IMG/VR virus record: IMGVR_UViG_3300028283_000494
Location: 1 to 64,000 of that record
Strand: one strand, 5' to 3'
From: a virus
Length of the DNA stretch: 64,000 bases
Below are positions 40,388 to 48,008 of the stretch, piece by piece. Below the pieces are notes generated by a model. That model made no database searches, was not told the origin of the DNA, and was given only the letters and a program-made list of their open reading frames with translations. The position numbers and the translations under genes were made by a program. The first letter of the stretch is position 1, and each line of letters opens with the position of its first letter.

Positions 40388-41068
40388 ATGAAGTATAATT
40401 TTGATCACATTGATAAAGAATCTATTACTGATGCTATTACAGAGCTTGCAGTAAAGATGAAAAATGCAAAATTTAAAATTAATATTTCCATAGGAAAATT
40501 GGGTAAAATCACCGCAGATGGTAGAGTGATTATATCCAGCTGTTCCTGTTTATTCAATATGAAACTCCAAAATTTAATTGAAGAGGATTTAATAATAATT
40601 CTCAGGTACTTACAGCACATGGATAAGTGTAGGGATATCCCCATAAAAGAAACCAGATATGGTGAAGTTTATGATTTAAATTGGAAAAGGTGGGAAAAAG
40701 TGCCATCAAATAAAAAAGACGTACAAAAGAGAATTAAAGAATACCTAAGTAGGAAGAAAAATGTTGCAGTTATTGATCTTAGAAGTTCAAATATAAGTCC
40801 TAGTGTCAAGAAAATTGGTCTGTATATAAAAAATAAATTATATGATTTAAGAGTTAAATATTATAAAAATGCTGATATTTGTTACGATTATCACGACGAT
40901 TCTTTTATAATTGTGATAGATAAGTACGAAGAATCTCCATTTGCCAGGAGTATAGTTCATTTAGTGAGTGATATTATGATGAAATTCAAAAAGACTTGCG
41001 GTGTTTTATCATTAAAGGATTATACAGAAAAGATACATAATAAACAAACGAGATTAATTTACTTTTAA
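40388..41068 (+). CDS. Hypothetical protein (226 aa)
   Basis: Charged alpha/beta protein (MKYNFDHIDKESITDAITEL...), with ITADGRVIISSCSCLF in the first third and a basic middle (VQKRIKEYLSRKKNVAVIDL). No signal peptide or membrane segment. No family recognised. Confidence 0.65.
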   Translation: MKYNFDHIDKESITDAITELAVKMKNAKFKINISIGKLGKITADGRVIISSCSCLFNMKLQNLIEEDLIIILRYLQHMDKCRDIPIKETRYGEVYDLNWKRWEKVPSNKKDVQKRIKEYLSRKKNVAVIDLRSSNISPSVKKIGLYIKNKLYDLRVKYYKNADICYDYHDDSFIIVIDKYEESPFARSIVHLVSDIMMKFKKTCGVLSLKDYTEKIHNKQTRLIYF

Positions 41069-41079
41069 ACTAAACTCAA

Positions 41080-41259
41080 ATGAAAATTGTAAATACATAT
41101 TTAGTGATGAACAGTGGACATTGGATTCACAAAGTTCACGAACTTGAAAATGGTCAGTACGTTATCGAAAAACAAGTTGGTGCTGGATTGTTCAGTTCGT
41201 TTTCTTTAGAGAAGATTACAAAAGAAAGATTTGAAGAGTTGAAAACCAATTGGAAATAA
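41080..41259 (+). CDS. Hypothetical small protein (59 aa)
   Basis: MKIVNTYLVMNSGHWIHKVH..., starting 11 bases after the previous gene and ending two bases before the next ATG. Strand-rich N-terminal half and helical C-terminus. Operon position supports it. Confidence 0.6.
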   Translation: MKIVNTYLVMNSGHWIHKVHELENGQYVIEKQVGAGLFSSFSLEKITKERFEELKTNWK

Positions 41260-41261
41260 TA

Positions 41262-41459
41262 ATGGAAATGCTAAGAATAGACGTGAGTAACGTAAGAATA
41301 GTTGGTAAAAATTTGATAGGAGATTTAGAATATCTACCTTATCATATGTTTGTTGACGACTATATCTTTAGGGACGGTGATGTTCTTGTAGATACAGGTA
41401 AAGAATGTTATATTGATATGGTTGAAGATAAATACTGGGAACTAGCGTATGAGTTATAA
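41262..41459 (+). CDS. Hypothetical protein (65 aa)
   Basis: Start set at ATG 41262 (MEMLRIDVSNVRIVGKNLIG). Acidic and strand-rich. Its end overlaps the exonuclease start by 11 bases, suggesting translational coupling. Confidence 0.6.
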   Translation: MEMLRIDVSNVRIVGKNLIGDLEYLPYHMFVDDYIFRDGDVLVDTGKECYIDMVEDKYWELAYEL

Positions 41460-42123
41460 AAACTTTTTTTTCTTTGATATAGAGACAACCTCTAAATCTC
41501 AATCTATATTTGATCTTAAATTGGATGATGAAAGAGGTTACGATCTTTTTGTTAAGAAATGTGAATCAATGAAAAGATTTGATACCGATTGGAACAAACC
41601 CATCGATGAACTCTATATAGACAAGGCTCCTCTTTTACCTGAATTTGGTAAAATTATATGTATGTCATTTGGAATGTTCAATGATGAAGCCAAGAAAATA
41701 ATGACTATCATTGAAGACGATGAAGAAGTCATGATGAGAAGAATAGCTAAAGTCTTTACTAGAACTGGTCAATCACGAAGAGTTCCTTGTGGATTTAATA
41801 TCAAAATGTTTGATTTGCCCTGGTTAATTAAGAAGATGTACAAGTACGAAATCGATGTACCTCTTTGTCTTAATTTCGTTAGTGCAAAGCCTTGGGAAAT
41901 AAATATACACGATTTGTCTGAAATATGGAGGGGTATAGGTAAAACTACTTCATCACTCGACGAAGTACTATACGAATTAGATATTCCTATAGCTAAAAAA
42001 ATTATGAATGGCACAGATGTTCACGAATATTTCTGGGGTAAAGGTGATAAGAAATCTATCATGAGTAAATGTGAACAAGATGTTGAAAAACTCATACTAG
42101 TATCAGAAAAACTTAAACTATGA
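41449..42123 (+). CDS. DEDD-family 3'-5' exonuclease
   Basis: 224 residues. FFFFDIETTSKSQ carries the ExoI acidic pair (D9, E11), CGFNIKMFDLPWLIKKMY the ExoII region and CEQDVEKLILVSE the ExoIII aspartate. This matches the predicted 3'-5' exonucleases related to the proofreading domain of DNA polymerase B. No polymerase domain is attached; probable role in replication or repair. Confidence 0.82.
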   Translation: MSYKNFFFFDIETTSKSQSIFDLKLDDERGYDLFVKKCESMKRFDTDWNKPIDELYIDKAPLLPEFGKIICMSFGMFNDEAKKIMTIIEDDEEVMMRRIAKVFTRTGQSRRVPCGFNIKMFDLPWLIKKMYKYEIDVPLCLNFVSAKPWEINIHDLSEIWRGIGKTTSSLDEVLYELDIPIAKKIMNGTDVHEYFWGKGDKKSIMSKCEQDVEKLILVSEKLKL

Positions 42124-42326
42124 AAATATTATTAACTTTTATATTTCTTTTAATTCCATTTATATCCTTTCAACAAGACGTGCAGAAAATCAAATCTTCA
42201 GCAATCGTGTCAGCTACAATAGTAACACCAATTAGTATTACAATAAAACACGACTCGATCTTTCAAACAGGAGGTGGACATTATTCAATAACAAGAGACT
42301 CAACAATCATCATACACTTCGAATGA
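42120..42326 (+). CDS. Small exported protein (68 aa)
   Basis: Overlaps the exonuclease stop (ATGA). Signal peptide MKILLTFIFLLIPFISFQQ and a short strand-rich mature part. Probably periplasmic; function unknown. Confidence 0.6.
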   Translation: MKILLTFIFLLIPFISFQQDVQKIKSSAIVSATIVTPISITIKHDSIFQTGGGHYSITRDSTIIIHFE

Positions 42327-42436
42327 TACGCACTAATAAAGTGGTGGCGTTTACTTATTAAACTTTACATAAAAACCTGGTTTGTAGATATATACACTGT
42401 CTTAAACTCATTAGAATTATGTTTATATATAATAGT

Positions 42437-42523
42437 ATGATAATAATTCTAGCAACATTAATAATTTGCACAGCGACAGTTTTACTTGTGCATACATATC
42501 AAATACATTCACAGAAAAAATGA
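42437..42523 (+). CDS. 28-residue membrane peptide
   Basis: MIIILATLIICTATVLLVHT..., essentially a single membrane helix with a short polar tail. Its TGA overlaps the ATG of the next gene, supporting translation. Small phage membrane peptides can be spanin or holin parts, but nothing here proves that. Confidence 0.45.
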   Translation: MIIILATLIICTATVLLVHTYQIHSQKK

Positions 42524-42699
42524 GAAACATGAAAACAAAATTGGAAATTACAAGTTGGATTTTCTTTAATCCGTTAAAGTATTACGCTTATCGCTTTCGT
42601 TTAAGACAGGGGCTATCTAAAGAATATTGTTATAAACTTATTCGTGGTTGGGATCGTAAAAGAGTTATGGCGTTTTTATTATACAAGTACAGAGGATAA
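42520..42699 (+). CDS. Basic small protein (59 aa)
   Basis: Start at ATG 42520 overlapping the previous stop. Aromatic and strongly basic (PLKYYAYRFRLRQGLSKEYC, GWDRKRVMAFLLYKYRG). Ends inside the 3' end of the convergent purA-like gene (21-base overlap). Unknown. Confidence 0.55.
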   Translation: MRNMKTKLEITSWIFFNPLKYYAYRFRLRQGLSKEYCYKLIRGWDRKRVMAFLLYKYRG

Positions 42700-43875
42700 T
42701 CTTTCATAAATATTATTCCTGCCCTTACCAATAGATACCAAAGTTACTGGTACACCTACTTCTCTTTCAATATATTGAATATATTGTTCTAAAGGATCTT
42801 TATTAGTATCTGTATTCCAACCTATAAAATCTACGTAAATTGGCTCAGCCATATCATCATGCACTTTATTACTGTAATGATAATAAGATAACATTTCTTT
42901 ATAATCCATGTCCATATAAGTATATCCTATACACGCTCTTATAGTGCCAAAATCATTTAGCACATCAGCTTTAGTCATAACTAAATCTGTTACTCCATTA
43001 ATTTCACAAGCGTACCTTAAAGCCGGTATATCTAACCAACCACAACGTCTTGGTCTACCAGTAGTTGCACCAAATTCTCCTCCAATTTTTCTGATATTTT
43101 CACCTATTTCGTTTTTGAGTTCGGTAGTAAACGGTCCGTTGCCAACTCTAGTCATGTAGGCTTTAAAGACACCATATACTTTTCTAATATTTTTATGAGA
43201 TACCCCGAGTCCAGTCATAACACCACCGATGGTTGTATTTGAACTAGTAACAAATGGGTATGTGCCGTGGTCTATGTCTAGTAGGACACCTTGAGCTCCT
43301 TCAGCCATTATTTCCGTTTTAGGATCGTTTAAATAACCTCTCGCTGATCCTATTTGTAATGTTAATAAAAATTGTAACGATTCAACAAATTCTTTATATT
43401 TATTATCATAATTGAAATCTTTTATAAATTTTTCATTTACGTCACAAACTCTAATACCAGTTCTTTCCACTTTACTTTTATAACAAGGACCTATTCCTCG
43501 TCCTGTTGTACCTATTTTTAATATTTTTTCTTTTTCTTTATCTTCGATTATATGTTCTGGTGTAAGTATGTGGGCGCCAGGAGATATTATAAGATGTTTT
43601 CTAACTTCAACTCCATCTGCTTCTAACATTTTTATTTCTGTTTTAAGAGCGATAGGATCTATGACTACTCCGTTTCCAACAAAACATTTTTTACCGTAGA
43701 ATATACCAGAAGGTATAAGGTGTAGAGCGTAAACTTTATCGTTATAAACTATTGAATGACCGGCGTTATTGCCACCATTGAATCTTGCAACTACGTCGTA
43801 TTTATTAGCAAGGTAATCAATGATTTTACCTTTACCTTCGTCACCGTATTGTAATCCCATTAAAACATCTATCAT
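42679..43875 (-). CDS. purA: Adenylosuccinate synthetase
   Basis: 398 residues. LQYGDEGKGKIIDYLANKYD (P-loop with the catalytic Asp), NNAGHSIVYNDKVYALHLIP (catalytic His), GTTGRGIGPCYKSKVERTGI, EGAQGVLLDIDHGTYPFVTS and GATTGRPRRCGWLD are all intact. It converts IMP to adenylosuccinate with aspartate and GTP. The first motif keeps Asp (GDEGKG), whereas PurZ, which makes diaminopurine for Z-DNA phages, has Ser there. About 30 residues shorter than bacterial PurA. No DatZ or MazZ partner is in the window. Confidence 0.92.
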   Translation of the reverse strand: MIDVLMGLQYGDEGKGKIIDYLANKYDVVARFNGGNNAGHSIVYNDKVYALHLIPSGIFYGKKCFVGNGVVIDPIALKTEIKMLEADGVEVRKHLIISPGAHILTPEHIIEDKEKEKILKIGTTGRGIGPCYKSKVERTGIRVCDVNEKFIKDFNYDNKYKEFVESLQFLLTLQIGSARGYLNDPKTEIMAEGAQGVLLDIDHGTYPFVTSSNTTIGGVMTGLGVSHKNIRKVYGVFKAYMTRVGNGPFTTELKNEIGENIRKIGGEFGATTGRPRRCGWLDIPALRYACEINGVTDLVMTKADVLNDFGTIRACIGYTYMDMDYKEMLSYYHYSNKVHDDMAEPIYVDFIGWNTDTNKDPLEQYIQYIEREVGVPVTLVSIGKGRNNIYERLSSVLV

Positions 43876-43947
43876 AATTTAAAATTATTTTTACTTTCGT
43901 TATAGAAAAATTAATGAGATAAGTTTTGTTATTAGCGAATTTTGTCG

Positions 43948-43955
43948 TATCTTTG
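43948..43955 (+). promoter_or_regulatory. Bacteroidota-type -7 element
   Basis: TATCTTTG with TTG about 20 bases upstream, before the gene at 43981. Confidence 0.65.
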
Positions 43956-43980
43956 TATTAATAATTAAAAAATATAAACC

Positions 43981-44238
43981 ATGAGAAAAGAAAAAAGAAT
44001 TGAGGTGGGTGATTTTTTCAGAAAAATGGGTTATTATGTTGAATTCACAGATGGTGGGGCTACCCAGATATTTGTTAGAATTGGGGATCGCGTCATCAAT
44101 GGTTGTTTTTATAATGTGTCTGCTAAATTTTGTGATTTCACAGGTGGAACATTTTACGGACATAATAAAGGATTCAAGTGGACTTATGGAAAAGAATCAT
44201 TTGAGGATTTTTGGAAAAACATTGAAAACGTTTGGTAA
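43981..44238 (+). CDS. Hypothetical protein (85 aa)
   Basis: Starts 25 bases after a good promoter element. FFRKMGYYVEFTDGGATQIF and FTGGTFYGHNKGFKWTYG suggest a small beta-sheet protein. Unknown. Confidence 0.6.
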   Translation: MRKEKRIEVGDFFRKMGYYVEFTDGGATQIFVRIGDRVINGCFYNVSAKFCDFTGGTFYGHNKGFKWTYGKESFEDFWKNIENVW

Positions 44239-44254
44239 TTTGCGAATTTTATTA

Positions 44255-44262
44255 TATCTTTG
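44255..44262 (+). promoter_or_regulatory. Bacteroidota-type -7 element
   Basis: TATCTTTG preceded by TTTGG at 44231, 19 bases before the ATG at 44282. Confidence 0.6.
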
Positions 44263-44281
44263 TATCTTAAATAGAAAAACT

Positions 44282-44587
44282 ATGAAATACGAATACACAT
44301 TGGTCAGAACATTATTTGTTTTTATAATGTCTTTATTAATGGTTATATTTGGAGTATTTAATTTAAATAAAATTGGTGAGCTGTTTCTATTATCTTTATC
44401 TTGTGTTGTTTTCATGACACCTATATCAATTTTTAGTGGTGTTGTTTTATTCAAGATGTGGAAAAGAAAAACTACTAAAATATGTACATCATGTGATGAA
44501 TTCCCAAACGGGGAGCCATCTGAATCAGAGACAGAGCAGATAAATTATAAAATTAATTTTAAACTTTTATTAATTCACGAAATATAA
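44282..44587 (+). CDS. Two-helix membrane protein (101 aa)
   Basis: Start set at 44282 (MKYEYTLVRTLFVFIMSLLM), behind its own promoter element. Two hydrophobic segments (about 8-27 and 35-58) followed by a short soluble tail with CTSCDE. Unknown function. Confidence 0.6.
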   Translation: MKYEYTLVRTLFVFIMSLLMVIFGVFNLNKIGELFLLSLSCVVFMTPISIFSGVVLFKMWKRKTTKICTSCDEFPNGEPSESETEQINYKINFKLLLIHEI

Positions 44588-44606
44588 ATCTATTAAACTT
44601 TACACA

Positions 44607-44816
44607 ATGGCAAATCCAGTAGGAATCGTTAGATTGATTGAAGGTAATGTATATCTCTATAACATGAGTGGACAGAAAGCCTTTACTTACTACACAAAAG
44701 GTGACGCCACAAGAGCTGACTTTATGGGTGACGACGGCACCGTTCAGATTCAGTTAGGTAATGGTAAAGTGGTTTTAGTCAACAGAAGTGGACAGTTATT
44801 CAAGACTTTCAACTAA
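44607..44816 (+). CDS. Small beta-repeat protein (69 aa)
   Basis: GIVRLIEGNVYLYNMSGQKA and VQIQLGNGKVVLVNRSGQLF look like two copies of a short beta hairpin ending in SGQ, as in small phage proteins of unknown role. Codon use is C-richer than in neighbours, suggesting strong expression. Confidence 0.65.
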   Translation: MANPVGIVRLIEGNVYLYNMSGQKAFTYYTKGDATRADFMGDDGTVQIQLGNGKVVLVNRSGQLFKTFN

Positions 44817-44899
44817 AATGGAAAAAAATGACATTTTTGACTAAATATATACGTAATACTAATTGATAATTTATAATACTATAATACTAAACTTGAAGG

Positions 44900-44929
44900 T
44901 TACATACAGCAACACATAGAAATATGTAA
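44900..44929 (+). ncRNA. YACAGCAA-type structured RNA, copy 4 (short)
   Basis: TTACATA/TATGTAA stem whose 5' strand runs into ATACAGCAAC; the shortest copy, with a simple hairpin loop. Confidence 0.4.
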
Positions 44930-45068
44930 ACGAGAAACTGAAGCGGTTCGCCGCTCAGCTTCACAGTGGTTTTGAGGTTCACCTAGGTTTCCACAAAAGA
45001 CAAAAAATGTGAATATTTTTAAGATACCGTTTTCGAAAAAACGGTCTGTATCCCGGAAAAGTTTTTAT

Positions 45069-45119
45069 GGATTACTTACAGCAACAAAAAGCTATAGGCA
45101 ACAGCAACACACGTAATCC
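45069..45119 (+). ncRNA. YACAGCAA-type structured RNA, copy 5
   Basis: GGATTAC/GTAATCC closing stem with TTACAGCAACAAAAAGCT just inside, nearly identical over 15 bases to copy 3. Confidence 0.5.
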
Positions 45120-45216
45120 GAGATTTTTTTCTTTATGAATGCCGTTTCAGGCAATAAAATCTCCATACGTGTGTACACCTGTACTTTAAAATTGTTTTTA
45201 GAGGAGATTAAAATTT

Positions 45217-45507
45217 ATGTTAAATTGGAAGGTTGAAAAATTACTAAGTGGTGAAACCATCACGTCTAAGGAAGCAGGTAACTCGATGTTACCAATTCTA
45301 AAGTCTAAGCAACCTGTCGTGTTAGAACCGACAGACTGGACTAAGGTAAAAGATGGTGATATAGTCTTTGCGAAGGTTCACGGTCGATATTACACTCATT
45401 TAGTAAAAGCTATCGACCAAAATAAAGGATGTCTTATAGGTAATAATAAAGGTGGGATAAATGGTTGGAGTAAGCAAATATATGGAAAAGTGATTAAAAT
45501 TTTATAA
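45217..45507 (+). CDS. S24/S26 peptidase-like (LexA-type) domain protein
   Basis: 96 residues. AGNSMLPILKSKQPVVLEP carries the Ser of the Ser-Lys dyad (SM motif), KDGDIVFAKVHGRYYTHLVK the Lys region. Only the catalytic beta-barrel is present, without a DNA-binding or membrane part, as in small phage S24-like proteins. Strong AGAGGAG ribosome site. It may process another protein or be a degenerate repressor. Confidence 0.7.
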   Translation: MLNWKVEKLLSGETITSKEAGNSMLPILKSKQPVVLEPTDWTKVKDGDIVFAKVHGRYYTHLVKAIDQNKGCLIGNNKGGINGWSKQIYGKVIKIL

Positions 45508-45537
45508 ATTGTGTCTTGTGGAGTAAAAGGAAACTAT

Positions 45538-45564
45538 TTATTTTTATATATACAATAAAAATAA
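45538..45564 (+). promoter_or_regulatory. Stem-loop before GIY-YIG gene
   Basis: TTATTTTTA pairs with TAAAAATAA around TATATACAA, 11 bases before the ATG at 45576. Confidence 0.5.
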
Positions 45565-45575
45565 TCCCAATTAAA

Positions 45576-46421
45576 ATGATAATTTATAAGACAATAAATT
45601 TAATAAATGGAAAAATTTATATAGGACAAGACTCTAAAAATGATGATAAATATATTGGTTCTGGATATTTATTAAGTGAAGCCATAAAGAAATATGGAAA
45701 GGATAATTTTAAAAAAGAAATTCTTGATATATGTGAAGATAAAAAAGATTTAGATAATAAAGAGATATATTGGATAAAATATTATAAATCAACTGATAAA
45801 AAAATAGGATATAATATATCAAACGGGGGAACTGGTGGTAAATTAGTTGAAGTAGAATGGAAAAAAGGAAGAAGTTATGAAGAAGCATATGGTGAAGACA
45901 AAGCTAAAGAAATAAAAGAGAAATTTTCAATTGAAAGAAAAGGCAAGAAAAGGGGATGGAAAAACACTACACCGGAAGAAACTGGTAAAAAAATTAGTGA
46001 GGTATTAAAATCGAAAGATATCAAAAGAAGTGAAGAAAATAAAGAAAAAATATCAATAAAATTAAAAGAATATTTTAAATCTGAAAAAGGAATTATAGCT
46101 AAAAATAAATTATCTGAATATCATAAAAATAAAAAATTATCAAATGAAACTAAGAAAAAACTAAGTATATCGATGAAAGGTAAATCTCCAAAAAAATTGG
46201 ATGTTCATTCAACTTCAAAAATTTGGTTTTTTTATGATGATGAAAATAGGTTAATATTAGAAACAATAGGTAATTTAAATAATACTTTAAAAAATTTAAA
46301 AATAAATTGGAGAAATATTAAAAAATTTAGTAATTTGAATGAATGTTTGGAATATAAATTAGAAAATAAAATTAAATATAAAATTTATTATAAATTATTT
46401 TACGAAAAGGAAAAATTATGA
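45576..46421 (+). CDS. GIY-YIG homing endonuclease
   Basis: 281 residues from ATG 45576 (MIIYKTINLINGKIYIGQDS). KYIGSGYLLSEAIKKYGKDN, catalytic E in DLDNKEIYWIKYY and GYNISNGGTGG complete the nuclease domain. The middle and C-terminus are lysine-rich NUMOD3-type repeats (GKKISEVLKSKD, KKLSISMKGKSP) for DNA recognition. Confidence 0.9.
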   Translation: MIIYKTINLINGKIYIGQDSKNDDKYIGSGYLLSEAIKKYGKDNFKKEILDICEDKKDLDNKEIYWIKYYKSTDKKIGYNISNGGTGGKLVEVEWKKGRSYEEAYGEDKAKEIKEKFSIERKGKKRGWKNTTPEETGKKISEVLKSKDIKRSEENKEKISIKLKEYFKSEKGIIAKNKLSEYHKNKKLSNETKKKLSISMKGKSPKKLDVHSTSKIWFFYDDENRLILETIGNLNNTLKNLKINWRNIKKFSNLNECLEYKLENKIKYKIYYKLFYEKEKL

Positions 46422-46481
46422 ATTTAAAGAGCGAATTTTAAAGAAAGAAAATTGGAATGATTAAAATAGGAAAGGAAGAAA

Positions 46482-46628
46482 ATGACAGAGCACGACGTAG
46501 TAAGATATAAGGATAGGACAGGGACAGTCGTTCATGTTTATAATGAGAATGTTTTCGTAGTTGAATTTACAAATTACGACGGACATGAATCTTTACTATT
46601 AACATTAAATAAAGAGGAGGATAAATGA
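46482..46628 (+). CDS. DUF4926-like small barrel protein (48 aa)
   Basis: [20 protein letters not shown] ... [16 protein letters not shown] matches the small KOW/SH3-like DUF4926 pattern. Good AGGAAGAAA ribosome site. Its TGA overlaps the start of the bL36 gene (ATGA), so the two are co-translated. Confidence 0.65.
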   Translation: MTEHDVVRYKDRTGTVVHVYNENVFVVEFTNYDGHESLLLTLNKEEDK

Positions 46629-46741
46629 AAGTAAGAGCATCAATTAAGAAAAGAAGTGAAGATTGTAAGATCGTGAAACGTCACGGTGTTATGTATGTAA
46701 TTTGTAAAAAGAACCCTAAGTTTAAACAGAGACAGGGGTAA
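46625..46741 (+). CDS. rpmJ: Ribosomal protein bL36
   Basis: 38 residues, full length: [38 protein letters not shown]. The start MKVRASIKK and end FKQRQG are diagnostic of bL36. It resembles the zinc-less Bacteroidota form but keeps two cysteines (C14, C27). bL36 sits at the base of the L7/L12 stalk region of the large subunit; a phage copy could replace the host protein. Translation is coupled to the preceding gene, and rtcB follows after 10 bases. Confidence 0.93.
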   Translation: MKVRASIKKRSEDCKIVKRHGVMYVICKKNPKFKQRQG

Positions 46742-46751
46742 GGAGGGTACT

Positions 46752-47792
46752 ATGATTAAGTATTTTTGTAATAAAGACGAAATAGAAAAAAACGCAACAG
46801 ACCTCATTCTGGCATCAGAAAATGAGATGGACGAAATCTGCGTTTTCCCTGATATTCATTACTGTTCAGAGAAAGCTATTCCTGTCGGTGTTACATTCTC
46901 CTCAACTGATAAATTCTTCCCTCTTGTTACAGGGAAAGACGTTGGATGTGGTGTTATGTTTTTAAGATTTCCAGTTAAAGCTTGGAAGAAATCATTTAAC
47001 AAATTTGAACACTACAGCGCATTTAACAAAGCAAGTCAATTATTCACAGATGAAGGACTTGGTGGTGGAAATCACTTCCTTTCAATTGAAGATGGTGACG
47101 ATGATTATACTTATATAATTTGCCACACAGGAACAAGGAATCTTGGGATTTATATGTATCAATATTTCTTAAAATTAATAGATGATTTCAACTTTGATGA
47201 AGGCACAAAAGGAAACAGTTTACCTATTGATATGTGGACTGATGAATTAAATGAAAAATATTCAAAAGTTGTTAATTCTGGAACTTCAAGAAGATTACAA
47301 TTTGTAACCAAAACTTTTGAATTCCTTATTCACAATGGTTATATCAATAAAGTGAATTACGAAGTGAATGATTCAATTCACAATGTTTTCACAGTAGATG
47401 GTAGAAAAGCCATTCATAGAAAGGGAGCAACAGTATTAGATGGAACTCAAGTCGCTATTCCATTATCAATGACTAGAGGAACTTTAATAGTAGCACCAAA
47501 ACCAATGATTGATATGAGTGAAAATCTTTGGTCTTGTGCACACGGAGCTGGAAGAAAACTCAGCAGAACTGATACTCTGAAACACTGGCACTCATTAAAG
47601 AAAAAAGAAAAGAAAATATATGAGCAAAATTTTGTAGAAATGTTGGGAAGAGATGGAAAATTCCCAAATGGTTACTTACAAGAGTTTGACTTTGCTTACA
47701 AAAGCACAGACACTCTTTTAAAAGATCAACCATTTCTTAAAAAAGTAACTCAAACTAAACCTATTGTAACTGTTAAATTTACAGAAATTTAA
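46752..47792 (+). CDS. rtcB: RtcB-family RNA ligase
   Basis: 346 residues. VFPDIHYCSEKAIPVG, TGKDVGCGVMFLRF (metal-binding Asp and Cys), DEGLGGGNHFLSIE, HTGTRNLG, IHRKGATVLDG and CAHGAGRKLSR (guanylylated His region) follow the RtcB order. RtcB joins 2',3'-cyclic phosphate and 5'-OH RNA ends with GTP and Mn2+, repairing tRNAs cut by host anticodon nucleases. It belongs to the shorter phage/bacterial subgroup (cellular RtcB is about 400-480). Followed by a Ro60-like gene. Confidence 0.9.
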   Translation: MIKYFCNKDEIEKNATDLILASENEMDEICVFPDIHYCSEKAIPVGVTFSSTDKFFPLVTGKDVGCGVMFLRFPVKAWKKSFNKFEHYSAFNKASQLFTDEGLGGGNHFLSIEDGDDDYTYIICHTGTRNLGIYMYQYFLKLIDDFNFDEGTKGNSLPIDMWTDELNEKYSKVVNSGTSRRLQFVTKTFEFLIHNGYINKVNYEVNDSIHNVFTVDGRKAIHRKGATVLDGTQVAIPLSMTRGTLIVAPKPMIDMSENLWSCAHGAGRKLSRTDTLKHWHSLKKKEKKIYEQNFVEMLGRDGKFPNGYLQEFDFAYKSTDTLLKDQPFLKKVTQTKPIVTVKFTEI

Positions 47793-47793
47793 A

Positions 47794-47976
47794 ATGGCTA
47801 AGACTCATAGGAAATACACCCATAAAGATAAAGTTTATCAAGAGGGTAGAAATAGTAAAAGAAAAGCCCAAAGTGAAGTAGAAACTAAGTACAAGTCAAA
47901 GGGTTATTGTCCCAGAGATAAATACTTTTGGGTAGATGATGAAATTGAATTAGAAGAAAACGAACAGCAAACTTAA
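47794..47976 (+). CDS. Small basic protein between rtcB and the Ro60-like gene
   Basis: 60 residues (MAKTHRKYTHKDKVYQEGRN...), strongly basic first half with an acidic tail, starting one base after rtcB. Likely a nucleic-acid-binding helper; no family recognised. Confidence 0.6.
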   Translation: MAKTHRKYTHKDKVYQEGRNSKRKAQSEVETKYKSKGYCPRDKYFWVDDEIELEENEQQT

Positions 47977-48008
47977 CAGAGTTTTCTGCAAAAACAAAAC
48001 GAAAAATT

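Larger units (their letters stand above)
44817..45216 (+). ncRNA. 400-base structured non-coding region
   Basis: No ORF. It begins with the same TGGAAAAAAATGAC leader as at 20189. Visible structures in order: TTACATA/TATGTAA with CAGCAAC (44900-44929), GCGG-TTCG-CCGC (about 44943), ACCGTTTT/AAAACGGT inside GATAC/GTATC (45023-45052), GGATTAC/GTAATCC with TTACAGCAAC (45069-45119), and GAGATTTT/AAAATCTC with inner TGCC/GGCA (45120-45163). Probably one or more abundant small RNAs. Confidence 0.6.

Noticed and set aside
42679-43875. PurZ of a Z-genome phage
   Set aside because: The first motif keeps Asp (GDEGKG) where PurZ has Ser, and no dATP hydrolase partner is present in the window.
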